A stretch of 35,637 nt of DNA from Flintibacter muris (GCF_943192995.1 NZ_CALPCP010000038.1:1-35637), one strand, 5' to 3'. Positions 16,950 to 24,614 are shown, numbered from the stretch's first letter. A program made the numbers and translations. The notes: a model not told the origin generated them from the sequence alone.

Positions 16950-17034
16950 ATTCGCTCATATTTTTGTGTATATGAAAAAATATTCACTCATTTTTTGTGA
17001 ATCGGTTGTAATTCTTTCTTTGCTGGAGTATACT
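16950..17034 (+). promoter_or_regulatory. Promoter of the DUF4143 ATPase with tandem operator-like repeats
   Basis: TTGTAA (17006-17011), a 17-base spacer and TATACT (17029-17034) lie 33 bases before the ATPase ATG. Just upstream are two direct repeats about 32 bases apart, ATTCGCTCATATTTTTGTG (16950) and ATTCACTCATTTTTTGTG (16982). Three-turn spacing suggests a dimer-of-dimers operator. Confidence 0.5.
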
Positions 17035-17066
17035 ATGATCAATGATACCGATGGAGGGAATTGTCC

Positions 17067-18416
17067 ATGTGCTATCTGAAACGCAAAATCGACAGCTTCT
17101 TAACGGAGTGGAAGGCTGCGCCTCGGCACAAGCCGCTGATCGTTAAAGGTCCCCGGCAGGTGGGCAAGACGGAGTCGGTCCGGCGATTTGCTGAGAGCAG
17201 CTACGAAAATGTGATCTATATCAATTTCGTGGAGGAGCCGAAGTACAAGCTCATCACCGCCGATGGCTATAAGACTGACGATATTGTCAAAAACATCTCC
17301 CGCCTGGACCCAGGCAAGCGGTTCTTGCCCGGAAAGACGCTGTTCTTCTTTGACGAGCTTCAGGAGTTCCCCGATATCGCCACCGCACTGAAATTCTTTT
17401 CCATTGATGGCCGCTTTGATGTAATCTGCAGCGGGCCCATGCTGGGGATCAATTACCGGAAAATCGAGAGCAACAGCGTGGGCTACAAAACAGACTACGA
17501 AATGTATTCCATGGATTTTGAGGAATTTCTCTGGGCAAAGGGCTACGACGACGGGTTCATTGCGGATTTGCTGAGCCATATGAGAACACTGACACCCTTC
17601 AGCGAATTGGAGCTGTCCGTCTGCAATTCCCTTTTTCTGGATTACTGCATCCTGGGCGGGATGCCAGCGGTGGTGCGGGAGTATGTGGAGCGGGGCACCT
17701 TTGAGGGCTCTCTGGATATTCAACAGCAGCTTATCGCCGACTACAAGGAGGATATCCGAAAATACGCCGAGGGGCTGGATCAGGGGCGCATCCTCAACGT
17801 ATTTAATCAGATCCCGCCTCAGCTGGCCAAGGACAACAAAAAATTTCAGATTTCCAAGGTGGCCTCCGGGGCCAGGTTCAAGGACTACCGGGGATGTATT
17901 GAATGGCTCAGCGACGCCGGGATGGTGAATATCTGCTACTGCCTGAATTTCCCGGAACTGCCCCTAAAGGGCAACTACGGGGAGACCAAGTACAAACTGT
18001 ATTTTGCCGACAGCGGTCTGCTGGTGGCTATGCTGGACGAGGAGGCCCAGGAGGATCTGCGGGCCAACAAAAACCTGGGGGTGTACAAGGGCGCGCTCTA
18101 TGAGAACATTGTGGGAGAGGCGCTGGTAAAAAGCGGCTGCGGGCTATACTACTATAAGCGGGAGGACTCTACGCTGGAGGAGGACTTTTTCGTCCGCACT
18201 GCCTCAGAACTGATCCCGGTGGAGGTCAAGGCCACCCACGGCAGGGCCAAGTCCCTGCGCACGCTGATCTCCAGCGGAAAATACAGCGACATTTCCCACG
18301 GGATCAAGCTCACAGGGGGGAATATCGGGTACAGCGACAATATTTATACGTTTCCGTACTTTTGCGCGTTCTTGCTGAAGAGGTACTTGAAGTCGGGAAA
18401 CGGAATGATCTCATAG
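17067..18416 (+). CDS. AAA ATPase with DUF4143 domain
   Basis: A 449-aa protein of the widespread AAA_14/DUF4143 group. The N-terminal ATPase has Walker A GPRQVGKT (residues 28-35) and Walker B TLFFFDELQE (91-100). The C-terminal DUF4143 region, with a restriction-endonuclease-like core, shows YFADSGLLVAML, YKGALYENIVGEAL and the closing strand ELIPVEVKA. The physiological role of the family is unknown; it is common in accessory regions. I start at the ATG 17067, 8 bases after GGAGGG; a TTG at 17061 is too close to that RBS. It is followed by a broken SWIM-type gene. Confidence 0.85.
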   Translation: MCYLKRKIDSFLTEWKAAPRHKPLIVKGPRQVGKTESVRRFAESSYENVIYINFVEEPKYKLITADGYKTDDIVKNISRLDPGKRFLPGKTLFFFDELQEFPDIATALKFFSIDGRFDVICSGPMLGINYRKIESNSVGYKTDYEMYSMDFEEFLWAKGYDDGFIADLLSHMRTLTPFSELELSVCNSLFLDYCILGGMPAVVREYVERGTFEGSLDIQQQLIADYKEDIRKYAEGLDQGRILNVFNQIPPQLAKDNKKFQISKVASGARFKDYRGCIEWLSDAGMVNICYCLNFPELPLKGNYGETKYKLYFADSGLLVAMLDEEAQEDLRANKNLGVYKGALYENIVGEALVKSGCGLYYYKREDSTLEEDFFVRTASELIPVEVKATHGRAKSLRTLISSGKYSDISHGIKLTGGNIGYSDNIYTFPYFCAFLLKRYLKSGNGMIS

Positions 18417-18435
18417 GAAAACGGAGCTGGAGACG

Positions 18436-18624
18436 ATGCAAATAGAATCCTGGAAGAACTGGTTTCAGCCCCACATTCTGGAACGGGGCAGGGCTTACTT
18501 TGAAGAGGACCGGGTCTCAGATCTGGAGCGCACGGAGGACGGCTGCACCGCCACGGTGAAGGCACGGAGGAATACGAGGTGGAGATCCTGCTGGATGGAG
18601 ACGCCATTGAGGATATGGTTCCAA
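18436..18624 (+). pseudogene. 5' fragment of a SWIM zinc-finger type protein, frameshifted
   Basis: MQIESWKNWFQPHILERG, then RAYFEEDRVSDLE, is the characteristic N-terminus of SWIM-domain proteins of Clostridia. After TATVK (about 18561) the family-like continuation EEYEVEILLDGDAIEDM is found in the other frame, so one base appears lost. Homology then ends before the Cys/His zinc motif; sequence from about 18625 is unrelated promoter DNA of the next gene. It is 19 bases after the ATPase. Broken and truncated, it cannot bind zinc. Confidence 0.65.
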
Positions 18625-18652
18625 TCATCCTAACCGATTCGAATCATTTTTC

Positions 18653-18681
18653 TTTACATTTGTGGTTAGAACGCATATAAT
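18653..18681 (+). promoter_or_regulatory. Putative promoter of the AlbA/Schlafen-type gene
   Basis: TTTACA (18653-18658), a 17-base spacer and a perfect TATAAT (18676-18681), 30 bases before the ATG at 18712. Confidence 0.7.
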
Positions 18682-18711
18682 GGTGGTATCATCTATATGA
18701 GGTGAGCTGCT

Positions 18712-20004
18712 ATGACGGAAGGAATGACCACAGAATTCAAACGGGAGTATACGGACGACATTAAGAAGACCATCATCGCTTTCGCAAATACCAGAGGTGG
18801 TGAGGTTCTGATCGGCGTGGAGGATGACGGCACAGTCATCGGTATCCCGGATGTGGATGGGACCATGCTCAAGGTGACCAATGCCATGCGGGACTCTATC
18901 AAACCGGATATTACCATGTTTCTGCTGTGCGAAAAGCGGGAGATGGATGGCAAGGACGTGGTTGCGGTCAACGTCCAGAAGGGCACCGCCTGCCCTTATT
19001 ATCTCGCATCCAAAGGACTGCGCCCGGAGGGAGTCTTTGTCCGGCAGGGGGCATCCACCGTCCCGGCCACCGGGAGCGCCATTTTGAAAATGATTAAAGA
19101 GACGGACGGCGATGACTATGAGTCAACCCGTTCCCTGAATCAGGAATTGACCTTTCGGGATACGGAGCGTTTTTTCGCGGGGGAAAATATCCCTCTGGGG
19201 CAAGAACAAAAGCGTACGCTGGGGCTTATCAGTGAGGACGGAGTTTTTACCAATCTGGGGCTGCTCCTCTCCGACCAGTGTACACACACCGCAAAGCTGG
19301 CGGTTTTTCAAGGCTCCAGCAAGACCGTTTTCAAGGACCGGGCCGAGTTTTCCGGTTCTCTGTTCCGGCAGACGGAGGAGATCTATACCTATATTGACCG
19401 GTTCAATCGGACCCGTGCGGAATTTCCGGGCTTAAGACGGGTGGATACACGGGATTATCCGCCAGAGGCCCTGCGGGAAGCGCTGTTCAATGCCATTGTT
19501 CACCGGGACTATTCTTATAGCGGCTCCACGTTCATCAGCATCTTCGATGACCGGATCGAATTTGTAACTTTGGGCGGTTTGCCGAAGGGAATTGCCATGA
19601 GCGACGTAATGATGGGGATTTCCGTTCCCCGCAACCGTCGTCTGGCAAATGTTTTTTATCGATTACATCTTATTGAGGCGTTTGGCACGGGAATGCTGAA
19701 AATTAAAGAATGCTATGCCGGCTGTCCCTGCCAGCCTGTGGTGGAAACATCCGAAAACGCATTCAAGATCACGCTGCCCAATGTAAATTACAGGGCAGAA
19801 ACAGCATCAGAGGAAAGCCTGTTATCTGAAAAAGAGTATCAGATTTTGAAGTGCGTTTCTGCCCGGCAGTCTGTTTCAAGGACAGAGATTGAGGCGGAGA
19901 CGGGGTTGTCTCAAAGCGCGACGATCCGGGTGCTGAAGAGGCTGCTGGAACTGGGATTGATTCAAAAAAGCGGGAATGGGAAAAATACGAAATATCATTT
20001 ATAA
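18712..20004 (+). CDS. AlbA_2/Schlafen-type ATP-binding putative transcriptional regulator
   Basis: A 430-aa three-part protein. The N-terminal AlbA_2 (Schlafen-like) domain has TEFKREYTDDIKKTIIAFAN and GGEVLIGVEDDGTVIGIPD (residues 7-47). The middle/C-terminal HATPase_c_4-like domain has LREALFNAIVHRDYSYSG (about 260-280). A C-terminal winged helix has VSRTEIEAETGLSQSATIRV. Such proteins are annotated as ATP-dependent or RNA/DNA-binding regulators; the true target is unknown. RBS AGGTGAG precedes the ATG. A decayed second copy is at 23277-23523, so the family was duplicated or acquired twice. The next gene, bcp, starts 23 bases on. Confidence 0.85.
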   Translation: MTEGMTTEFKREYTDDIKKTIIAFANTRGGEVLIGVEDDGTVIGIPDVDGTMLKVTNAMRDSIKPDITMFLLCEKREMDGKDVVAVNVQKGTACPYYLASKGLRPEGVFVRQGASTVPATGSAILKMIKETDGDDYESTRSLNQELTFRDTERFFAGENIPLGQEQKRTLGLISEDGVFTNLGLLLSDQCTHTAKLAVFQGSSKTVFKDRAEFSGSLFRQTEEIYTYIDRFNRTRAEFPGLRRVDTRDYPPEALREALFNAIVHRDYSYSGSTFISIFDDRIEFVTLGGLPKGIAMSDVMMGISVPRNRRLANVFYRLHLIEAFGTGMLKIKECYAGCPCQPVVETSENAFKITLPNVNYRAETASEESLLSEKEYQILKCVSARQSVSRTEIEAETGLSQSATIRVLKRLLELGLIQKSGNGKNTKYHL

Positions 20005-20027
20005 AGACACTTGAGGAGGACAACAAA

Positions 20028-20489
20028 ATGTTGGAAGTTGGAACGAAAGCCCCGGAGTTTACCCTGCCGGACAAGAACGGCAATCCGGTATCCCTGGCCG
20101 ATTTTGCGGGCAAAAAGGTGGTACTGTACTTCTATCCCAAGGACAATACTCCAGGCTGCACCCGTCAGGCCTGCGCTTTCGCCGGAGCCTATGAGGAGTT
20201 CAAGAAGATCAATGCGGTGGTCATTGGCGTCAGCAAGGACTCGGTGGCCTCCCACCAGAAGTTTGCGGAGAAGCACGGTTTGCCGTTCATCCTGCTCTCC
20301 GACCCGGAACTGACCGCCATCCAGGCCTACGGTGTGTGGCAGGAGAAAAAGCTCTACGGCAAGGTGAGCATGGGTGTGGTGCGGTCCACCTTTGTGATCA
20401 ATGAGAATGGTATGATCGAAAAGGCAATGCCCAAGGTGAAGCCCGATACTAATGCCGCGCAGATTTTGGAATATCTTACAGCGAAATAA
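20028..20489 (+). CDS. bcp: Thioredoxin-dependent thiol peroxidase (Bcp-type peroxiredoxin)
   Basis: Reduces hydroperoxides in the cytosol. The 153-aa product starts MLEVGTKAPEFTLPDKNG. The peroxidatic Cys44 is in DNTPGCTRQAC, with the resolving Cys49 five residues later, the atypical 2-Cys Bcp arrangement. RSTFVINENG near residue 120 completes the fold. GAGGA precedes the ATG. It lies 23 bases after the AlbA-type gene and may share its transcript. It ends at a strong hairpin. Confidence 0.94.
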   Translation: MLEVGTKAPEFTLPDKNGNPVSLADFAGKKVVLYFYPKDNTPGCTRQACAFAGAYEEFKKINAVVIGVSKDSVASHQKFAEKHGLPFILLSDPELTAIQAYGVWQEKKLYGKVSMGVVRSTFVINENGMIEKAMPKVKPDTNAAQILEYLTAK

Positions 20490-20509
20490 CGAGTAGCAGC
20501 TCATAAAAG

Positions 20510-20547
20510 CAGCTCTGCCATTCCGCAAATGCGGGACGGCAGAGCTG
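20510..20547. terminator. Terminator between bcp and the LURP-one-like gene
   Basis: CAGCTCTGCC pairs with GGCAGAGCTG, with an inner stem TCCGCA/TGCGGGA. On the minus strand the bases after the stem are CTTTTAT, so it may serve both convergent genes. Confidence 0.7.
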
Positions 20548-20578
20548 TTATTCGTGGTACTACCCTCAGCGGCAAGAA

Positions 20579-21049
20579 CTAGCTGCCTTGGGAGCATTTC
20601 ACAGCGTCGATGGCCAGCACAATCATCAGGCAGTACAGGGCATCCTCCGGACGGGTGATCTCCATGCTGTAGGTGTCGGTCCAGTTCCAGAGTTCTTTGG
20701 ACAGCCGCATGACGGTTCGGGCCCCATCCATGACGGTGTAGTCCCATTCCCAGAAGTCGCCCTCGATGGTCCAGCCGTTGCAGTCCAGTTGGAATTTGGG
20801 GCGAAACAGGGTGAACTCTTTGACAATCTCGCCGGCCAGCCGCTCTTCCATATACAGTTCAAACTTGGGCAGAAAGGTCAGGATCCGTTCCTGCACCCGG
20901 CCAACCGGGTTTCCCATCGCGTCGTAAATCTGGAGCCGGTGTCCCCAGCTCAACTCGCCCTTGACAACGTAGACTGTGTTGCCGTCCTCATCAAAGATGT
21001 CGTAGCTGTCGAACCAGGAGAAAAATCTCTGTTTAAATAATAGTCTCAT
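20579..21049 (-). CDS. LURP-one-related (YxjI-like) family protein
   Basis: A 156-aa protein. The tubby-like beta-barrel pattern of LURP-one proteins is seen: MRLLFKQRFFSWFDSYDIFD, then repeated strand pairs (YVVKGELSWGHRLQIYDAMG, GRVQERILTFLPKFELYM) and a closing helix (DALYCLMIVLAIDAV). Function in bacteria is not known; some relatives are thought to bind membranes. RBS GGGAGG is spaced 8 bases from the ATG. Convergent with bcp. Confidence 0.8.
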   Translation of the reverse strand: MRLLFKQRFFSWFDSYDIFDEDGNTVYVVKGELSWGHRLQIYDAMGNPVGRVQERILTFLPKFELYMEERLAGEIVKEFTLFRPKFQLDCNGWTIEGDFWEWDYTVMDGARTVMRLSKELWNWTDTYSMEITRPEDALYCLMIVLAIDAVKCSQGS

Positions 21050-21182
21050 ATTGGAGCGCCTCCCGCAGCTTGTGAAAAAAAGTTTGTACTATCTTCAATA
21101 AGATACCATATACATTCAAGAAACACAAATCATTTTTGCGAGAAGAAGATGCCTCTCACTACCCAATTAAACCACCGGTTCA

Positions 21183-21211
21183 ATGACAAACCGTTCCGCT
21201 GCCTGTATGAT
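21183..21211 (+). promoter_or_regulatory. Putative promoter of the gene at 21247
   Basis: ATGACA (21183-21188), a 17-base spacer and TATGAT (21206-21211), 35 bases ahead of the start codon. AAAGGAG RBS follows. Confidence 0.5.
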
Positions 21212-21246
21212 AGGGACACAACGACAGAGCAAAGGAGTGGAACACC

Positions 21247-21885
21247 ATGAACTTGAAAGACGCTTTCCGGGCGCAGAACAAGCTGCAAGCCCTGATGGAC
21301 GAGGCGGGGGACATCCTCCAGGACCGGAGCAACATCCTAAAGGTCACCACCACCCACCTGCGCAGCAAGGTCATGCCGGAGGCCCAGGACGCGGTGACTG
21401 AGGAAGCCGCTCCCAGCGAGTACGCAGAGCACATCAACCAGGTGGCTGTGTTCCTGATGTCCATGCTGGTGGAGCGGGAGAAGCTCAGCGCCGCCATTTG
21501 TGCCGCCAAGTCCAAGCTGCCCCTGGACATGGACAGCGAGACCGGCCTGAACCGGGTCCGGCAGAACCTGGCCGATATCTTCCGCCGGATGGCAGTCCTG
21601 CGCAACAGTGAGGTGGTACTCTCCAACGGCGGCAGCGGCTACCGGTTTAACGGCAAGGGCAATCAGGTGAGCTACCGCTGCGACGCCAAGCGGGTGACCA
21701 CCGTCAACTTTGACCGCAATAAGATCCGGGGCATGGCCACCGAGTTGGGCCGCAGGGCCGACGAGGTGTCCGCCAAGCTGGACCAGTGCCTGGTTAATAC
21801 TGCGGTGGACTACGCCCTCCCCTTTGAGATGAACGACAGCTTCGACACCATCCTGTCTGACTTCATCCAGCGGCAGTCCGAGTAA
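21247..21885 (+). CDS. Hypothetical helical protein
   Basis: I do not recognise this 212-aa protein. It is mostly predicted helix by heptad-like spacing: MNLKDAFRAQNKLQALMDEA and later REKLSAAICAAKSKL. A Gly/Tyr-rich hairpin follows in the middle (SNGGSGYRFNGKGNQVSYRC, residues ~124-143), then a basic segment (DAKRVTTVNFDRNKIRGMA). No transmembrane segment, signal peptide or catalytic motif is visible. It has its own promoter-like sequence and a good RBS. Codon use matches the host core, so it is unlikely to be recent import. The strand-turn-strand core is reminiscent of phage-tail or gas-vesicle-like accessory proteins, but that is speculation. Confidence 0.7.
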   Translation: MNLKDAFRAQNKLQALMDEAGDILQDRSNILKVTTTHLRSKVMPEAQDAVTEEAAPSEYAEHINQVAVFLMSMLVEREKLSAAICAAKSKLPLDMDSETGLNRVRQNLADIFRRMAVLRNSEVVLSNGGSGYRFNGKGNQVSYRCDAKRVTTVNFDRNKIRGMATELGRRADEVSAKLDQCLVNTAVDYALPFEMNDSFDTILSDFIQRQSE

Positions 21886-21921
21886 CCTCTAACCTCAGGC
21901 GCGGCGGGTATGGGGAATGGA

Positions 21922-22197
21922 GAACCCGTGACGGCCGGTTCAGGTGCGGATGAATGATGATACCGCACATCGCGAAGAAACATATTCGGAGAGCATCTGC
22001 AAAATGCTGTATTTGTTTGAGAGATAGCGTCAGACGCTTCTCCCCGTGCTCCGTGCAGTGCGCTTTTGCCCCCTTCCCAATGCGCGAACTGAAAAACCGC
22101 CCTTACGCTTCTCTATTTTGGAACATGGTCCTTCGGGACCGACTTACAAGTCGCCAAGTCCAGGCAAGACCGGAATCCCACAGGATGCTGTCCGGTC
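21922..22197. ncRNA. Densely palindromic intergenic region, candidate structured RNA or MITE
   Basis: Successive perfect stems fill this gap: GAACC/GGTTC (21922/21937), GTGCGG/CCGCAC (21944/21963), AGCAT/ATGCT (21992/22004), AGCGTC/GACGCT (22026/22033), GGTCC-TTCG-GGACC (22127-22140), CGACT-TACA-AGTCG (22140-22153) and GACCGGA/TCCGGTC (22168/22191, with ATCC/GGAT inside its loop). A TTCG tetraloop on a GC stem is typical of structured RNA. Strand is undecided. I do not recognise a known RNA family. No believable protein is encoded in 21886-22217. Confidence 0.45.
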
Positions 22198-22217
22198 CGG
22201 ATGCAGTGGATAAGGGC

Positions 22218-22550
22218 CTAAGCGGCTTTGAAGTTTCGCCATGCCCCCTGCGCCCGCGGATAAAAAAGATGAGCGGCAGGCTCCGGCCCGCCGCTCATGG
22301 TACAAATATCAGAAAAATCGGCCGCAACCAGGATGTCATTCATGGGTACGTCCAGCAGGGTACTCAGGGCGTAGAGGTTGTCCACTGTGGGCAGGCTCTG
22401 GCCTCGCTGCCATTTGTAGATGGCTTGTGGCTCCTCAAAGCCGAAGAACTGCTGGAGATCCCGGACGGAAAGGCCCTTCGTCTGCCGCAGCCGGCGGATA
22501 TTGGCCCCGGTGGCGGGAAGGTCGATGACGGGGAATTGGTTCAGGTACAT
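22218..22550 (-). CDS. XRE-family HTH transcriptional regulator
   Basis: A 110-aa protein with a Cro/CI-type HTH. Visible parts are IDLPATGANIRRLRQTKGLS (residues ~9-28), VRDLQQFFGFEEPQAIYKWQ and RGQSLPTVDNLYALSTLLD, ending VPMNDILV (about residue 75). The remaining ~35 residues are unstructured and divergent. I start at the ATG 22550 (MYLNQFPVID), 8 bases after GGAGG, not at 22565. The palindromic region 21922-22197 lies just downstream. It probably controls itself or the small plus-strand genes starting at 22667. Confidence 0.85.
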   Translation of the reverse strand: MYLNQFPVIDLPATGANIRRLRQTKGLSVRDLQQFFGFEEPQAIYKWQRGQSLPTVDNLYALSTLLDVPMNDILVAADFSDICTMSGGPEPAAHLFYPRAQGAWRNFKAA

Positions 22551-22666
22551 GACAATCGCCTCCATTCTGGCAGTGTAGAATAGCAGGATGTGGGCAGAAT
22601 GGCAAGATGTTGTGTGGATTTGTAATAAAAATGTTAGAAAGATACCTGGTGAAAGGAGGGCTTCCG

Positions 22667-22843
22667 ATGGCGCAGATGGTGCCGCTGAACAAACGCAGTA
22701 AAAAGGCGCAGAAAGAATACCATGCCAAGCAGCGCGGCTCCTGGTATGGGGTCAATCCAATTACCCGCACTGTGCCAAGCGAGAAAGTTTATGACCGATA
22801 TAGAGTTAAACGAGCAACTTGCCGCGCTCTTGGAGAAGTCTGA
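22667..22843 (+). CDS. Small basic hypothetical protein
   Basis: A 58-aa, very basic protein: MAQMVPLNKRSKKAQKEYHA, KQRGSWYGVNPITRTVPSEK and a basic tail. GGAGGG lies 6 bases ahead of the ATG. I recall similar short proteins (PLNKRSKKAQ..., GSWNGVNPVTR...) in clostridial mobile or accessory regions, but know no function. Net charge suggests nucleic-acid or ribosome binding. It overlaps the next gene by 53 bases in another frame. Confidence 0.6.
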   Translation: MAQMVPLNKRSKKAQKEYHAKQRGSWYGVNPITRTVPSEKVYDRYRVKRATCRALGEV

Positions 22844-23150
22844 GAAAGCGCCAAGCTGCCAGCGTCGGACCGGCCGTCGGTATCGCCGCAGGAAAGGGCA
22901 GGAAAAGACGAATCAACGGCTGGCCATTATCCAGCTTTCCGGCTATGCGCCCCATCGGGGTTATGTGGACTGTGGTTTTGAGGGAAAGACTCTCCTGCAC
23001 ACAGGCAAGTACATCAAGTATCCCAAGAACAGTAAATGCCAGCGTTGGCTCAAGCGGGTGAGTAGCAAAAAGGTGCGGGCTTATCCATGTCTCCCTCAGA
23101 AAGGAAACAGCTACCGCAAGGTTTTCGACTACTGGTGGGCGCTATATTAA
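22791..23150 (+). CDS. Hypothetical basic protein, accessory-element type
   Basis: A 119-aa protein starting MTDIELNEQLAALLEKSEKA, followed by a Cys/Arg/Lys-rich stretch (CQRRTGRRYRRRKGQEKTNQ), then GYVDCGFEGKTLLHTGKYIK, a basic helix (KNSKCQRWLKRVSSKKVRA) and the ending YRKVFDYWWALY. The FDYWW(T/A)LY end is one I associate with proteins of clostridial conjugative or phage-related elements. No catalytic motif is evident. Its start lies inside the preceding gene, so the two are translationally coupled or one start is wrong. A terminator-like hairpin follows at 23217. Confidence 0.6.
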   Translation: MTDIELNEQLAALLEKSEKAPSCQRRTGRRYRRRKGQEKTNQRLAIIQLSGYAPHRGYVDCGFEGKTLLHTGKYIKYPKNSKCQRWLKRVSSKKVRAYPCLPQKGNSYRKVFDYWWALY

Positions 23151-23160
23151 GAAACACTGC

Positions 23161-23204
23161 TTAACAAACTATGACAAAAAACTAATTATTCAGGTAAATC
23201 GCCA
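23161..23204 (+). repeat. 44-base repeat copy B
   Basis: Counterpart of 16685-16728 (see there): TTAACA, 17 bases, AATTAT, then AGGTAAATCGCC. It begins 10 bases after the stop of the preceding gene and leads into a hairpin with a U-run. Confidence 0.5.
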
Positions 23205-23216
23205 TCTAATGCAAAA

Positions 23217-23260
23217 ATCCCATCATCGAAAAGATTTTCCAAGAGTGGGATGTTGTTTTT
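23217..23260 (+). terminator. Terminator-like hairpin
   Basis: ATCCCA pairs with TGGGAT (23217/23246) enclosing GAAAAGATTTTC, itself a hairpin, and is followed by TGTTGTTTTT. It can end the 22667-23150 transcript or a short RNA starting in repeat copy B. Confidence 0.6.
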
Positions 23261-23276
23261 GACCGGCCCAGGATGC

Positions 23277-23523
23277 AGATATTGGGGCTGCTGCTGTCAG
23301 GTTAGTTCCCCAGTATGAGTAAAATACCACCTTCTCCGAAATTAATCAGAATGTTTTACGGAACAGATGGAAATTTCAAGGGTTACTTTTTCAGCAGACG
23401 GAGGAGGTTTATGCCTACCTTGACCTACGCAATCAGATCAGGGCAACTTTTGAGGGGCTGTATCGGATAGGCAGCCGGGATTATCTGGAACTGGCTCTAC
23501 GCGAGGCACTGATGATCCGGTAG
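23277..23523 (+). pseudogene. Decayed copy of the AlbA/Schlafen-type regulator
   Basis: Translation fragments match the intact protein at 18712. ILGLLLSG then stop corresponds to NLGLLLSD. LLFQQTEEVYAYLD corresponds to SLFRQTEEIYTYID, and YRIGSRDYLELALREAL to RRVDTRDYPPEALREAL. At least one stop and one frameshift lie between the blocks. The frame ends at TAG 23523, before the ATP-binding His motif. Only the middle of the gene remains. Sequence differs enough to be a paralogue, not a recent tandem copy. 23524-23688 holds an inverted repeat (CCAATCCC/GGGGATTGG) and two GGTAGACGT direct repeats, otherwise nothing. Confidence 0.65.
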
Positions 23524-23688
23524 ACGTCCTAAACATGGAAAGGCCCCCAATCCCTGGGGCACAGGGGATTGGAGGCGGTTTGGGTAGATATTTGGTAGAC
23601 GTGTAATGTCAATACATATTCAGTTTTATACAAAGCCTGATAGCTCATACAATCAAGGCTAACTTTCGCTGGTTTCGCTTAAAATTTG

Positions 23689-24576
23689 CTACGGCTGGAT
23701 AAAATGATGTAAAATATAATCCTTTACCTTTTGGGCCGCTAAGGGAAGGACGCGCTCTTTACAATAGGTAAAATAAATAGTTCGGACAAAATCGCCTTCC
23801 GGGTCCACAATGGGCAGCATAGATATTTTATCTGAATTCATTGCCGGTACCTTGGGCAACACTGAAACGCCAAAGCCCAGGCTCACATATTGAAGTGCTG
23901 CATTGCACTCCCGTACCTCAAATATATTTTTAGGAATCATGCCATTTCTGGAAAACGCCTCGTCTAAATTGACTCTCAGACTGCTGTTTCTTCCCAGGGC
24001 AATCAGGGGCTCAGATGCAAAGTCAGAAAAGGAGACAGAATCCCGCTCTGCCAAAAAATGGCTGGAAGGCACTGCCAGGTAGAGAGTTTGACGTTCGACT
24101 GGAATAGATTGTGCCCAATCCGCCTGATGAAAACTAAAGCCTAAGTCCAGCGCCCCGGACCGGATTCGACTGAGTACATCGTAGGATGACACCTCAGTAA
24201 AGTGGAATAAAATTCGGGTTGTTTCCTCTTGCTTGTAAAAACCCTTTACCAATTCGGGAATAATCGTGGCGGCGATACTTTGAAAATAGCCCAGCCGGAC
24301 AACCTGCTGAGCTGAGTCTGCAGATTCCTGCATAAGATCCACACCCTCCTGCAGAAGGTACATCGCCTGATCCACATAAGAAAAGAAACGCTGTCCGTTT
24401 AAGGTCAACGAGACCTTTCGATTCTCCTTCTGAAACAGCTTGACCCCCAGCTCCCGCTCAAGTTCTCTAATCGCCGCGCTGAGACTGGGTTGTGAAATTC
24501 GAAGCTGTTCCGCAGTTCTGGTATAGTGCAATGTCCTGGCCAAGGCCTGAAAATATTGTAACTGCAGCAGGGTCAT
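23689..24576 (-). CDS. LysR-family transcriptional regulator
   Basis: A 295-aa LTTR. The N-terminal winged HTH is clear: MTLLQLQYFQALARTLHYTR, then AEQLRISQPSLSAAIRELER (residues ~22-41). The C-terminal periplasmic-binding-like effector domain follows (VRLGYFQSIAATIIPELVKG and onward). It is divergent from the RraA-Ldh2-TRAP genes across a 338-base AT-rich spacer. The standard LysR arrangement therefore predicts that it controls that operon, with the transported or catabolised acid as likely co-inducer. An internal Cys/aromatic inducer pocket cannot be read further. Confidence 0.93.
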   Translation of the reverse strand: MTLLQLQYFQALARTLHYTRTAEQLRISQPSLSAAIRELERELGVKLFQKENRKVSLTLNGQRFFSYVDQAMYLLQEGVDLMQESADSAQQVVRLGYFQSIAATIIPELVKGFYKQEETTRILFHFTEVSSYDVLSRIRSGALDLGFSFHQADWAQSIPVERQTLYLAVPSSHFLAERDSVSFSDFASEPLIALGRNSSLRVNLDEAFSRNGMIPKNIFEVRECNAALQYVSLGFGVSVLPKVPAMNSDKISMLPIVDPEGDFVRTIYFTYCKERVLPLAAQKVKDYILHHFIQP

Positions 24577-24614
24577 GGCAGCCGCCTTCTCTCAATAGAT
24601 TTTAATTTATTAAT

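Noticed and set aside
16714..16959. 81-codon minus-strand ORF
   Set aside because: No RBS, covers the hairpin and promoter-like repeat region, and overlaps a better plus-strand candidate. Composition not coding-like.
21954..22583. 209-codon plus-strand frame across the palindromic region and the XRE gene
   Set aside because: It runs antisense through a clear XRE regulator and its first half lies in the structured intergenic region. No RBS.
23519..23602. GGTAGACGT direct repeats flanking a hairpin as an attachment-site pair
   Set aside because: Only 9 bases, 66 bases apart, with no integrase nearby. Too weak to support an att site.
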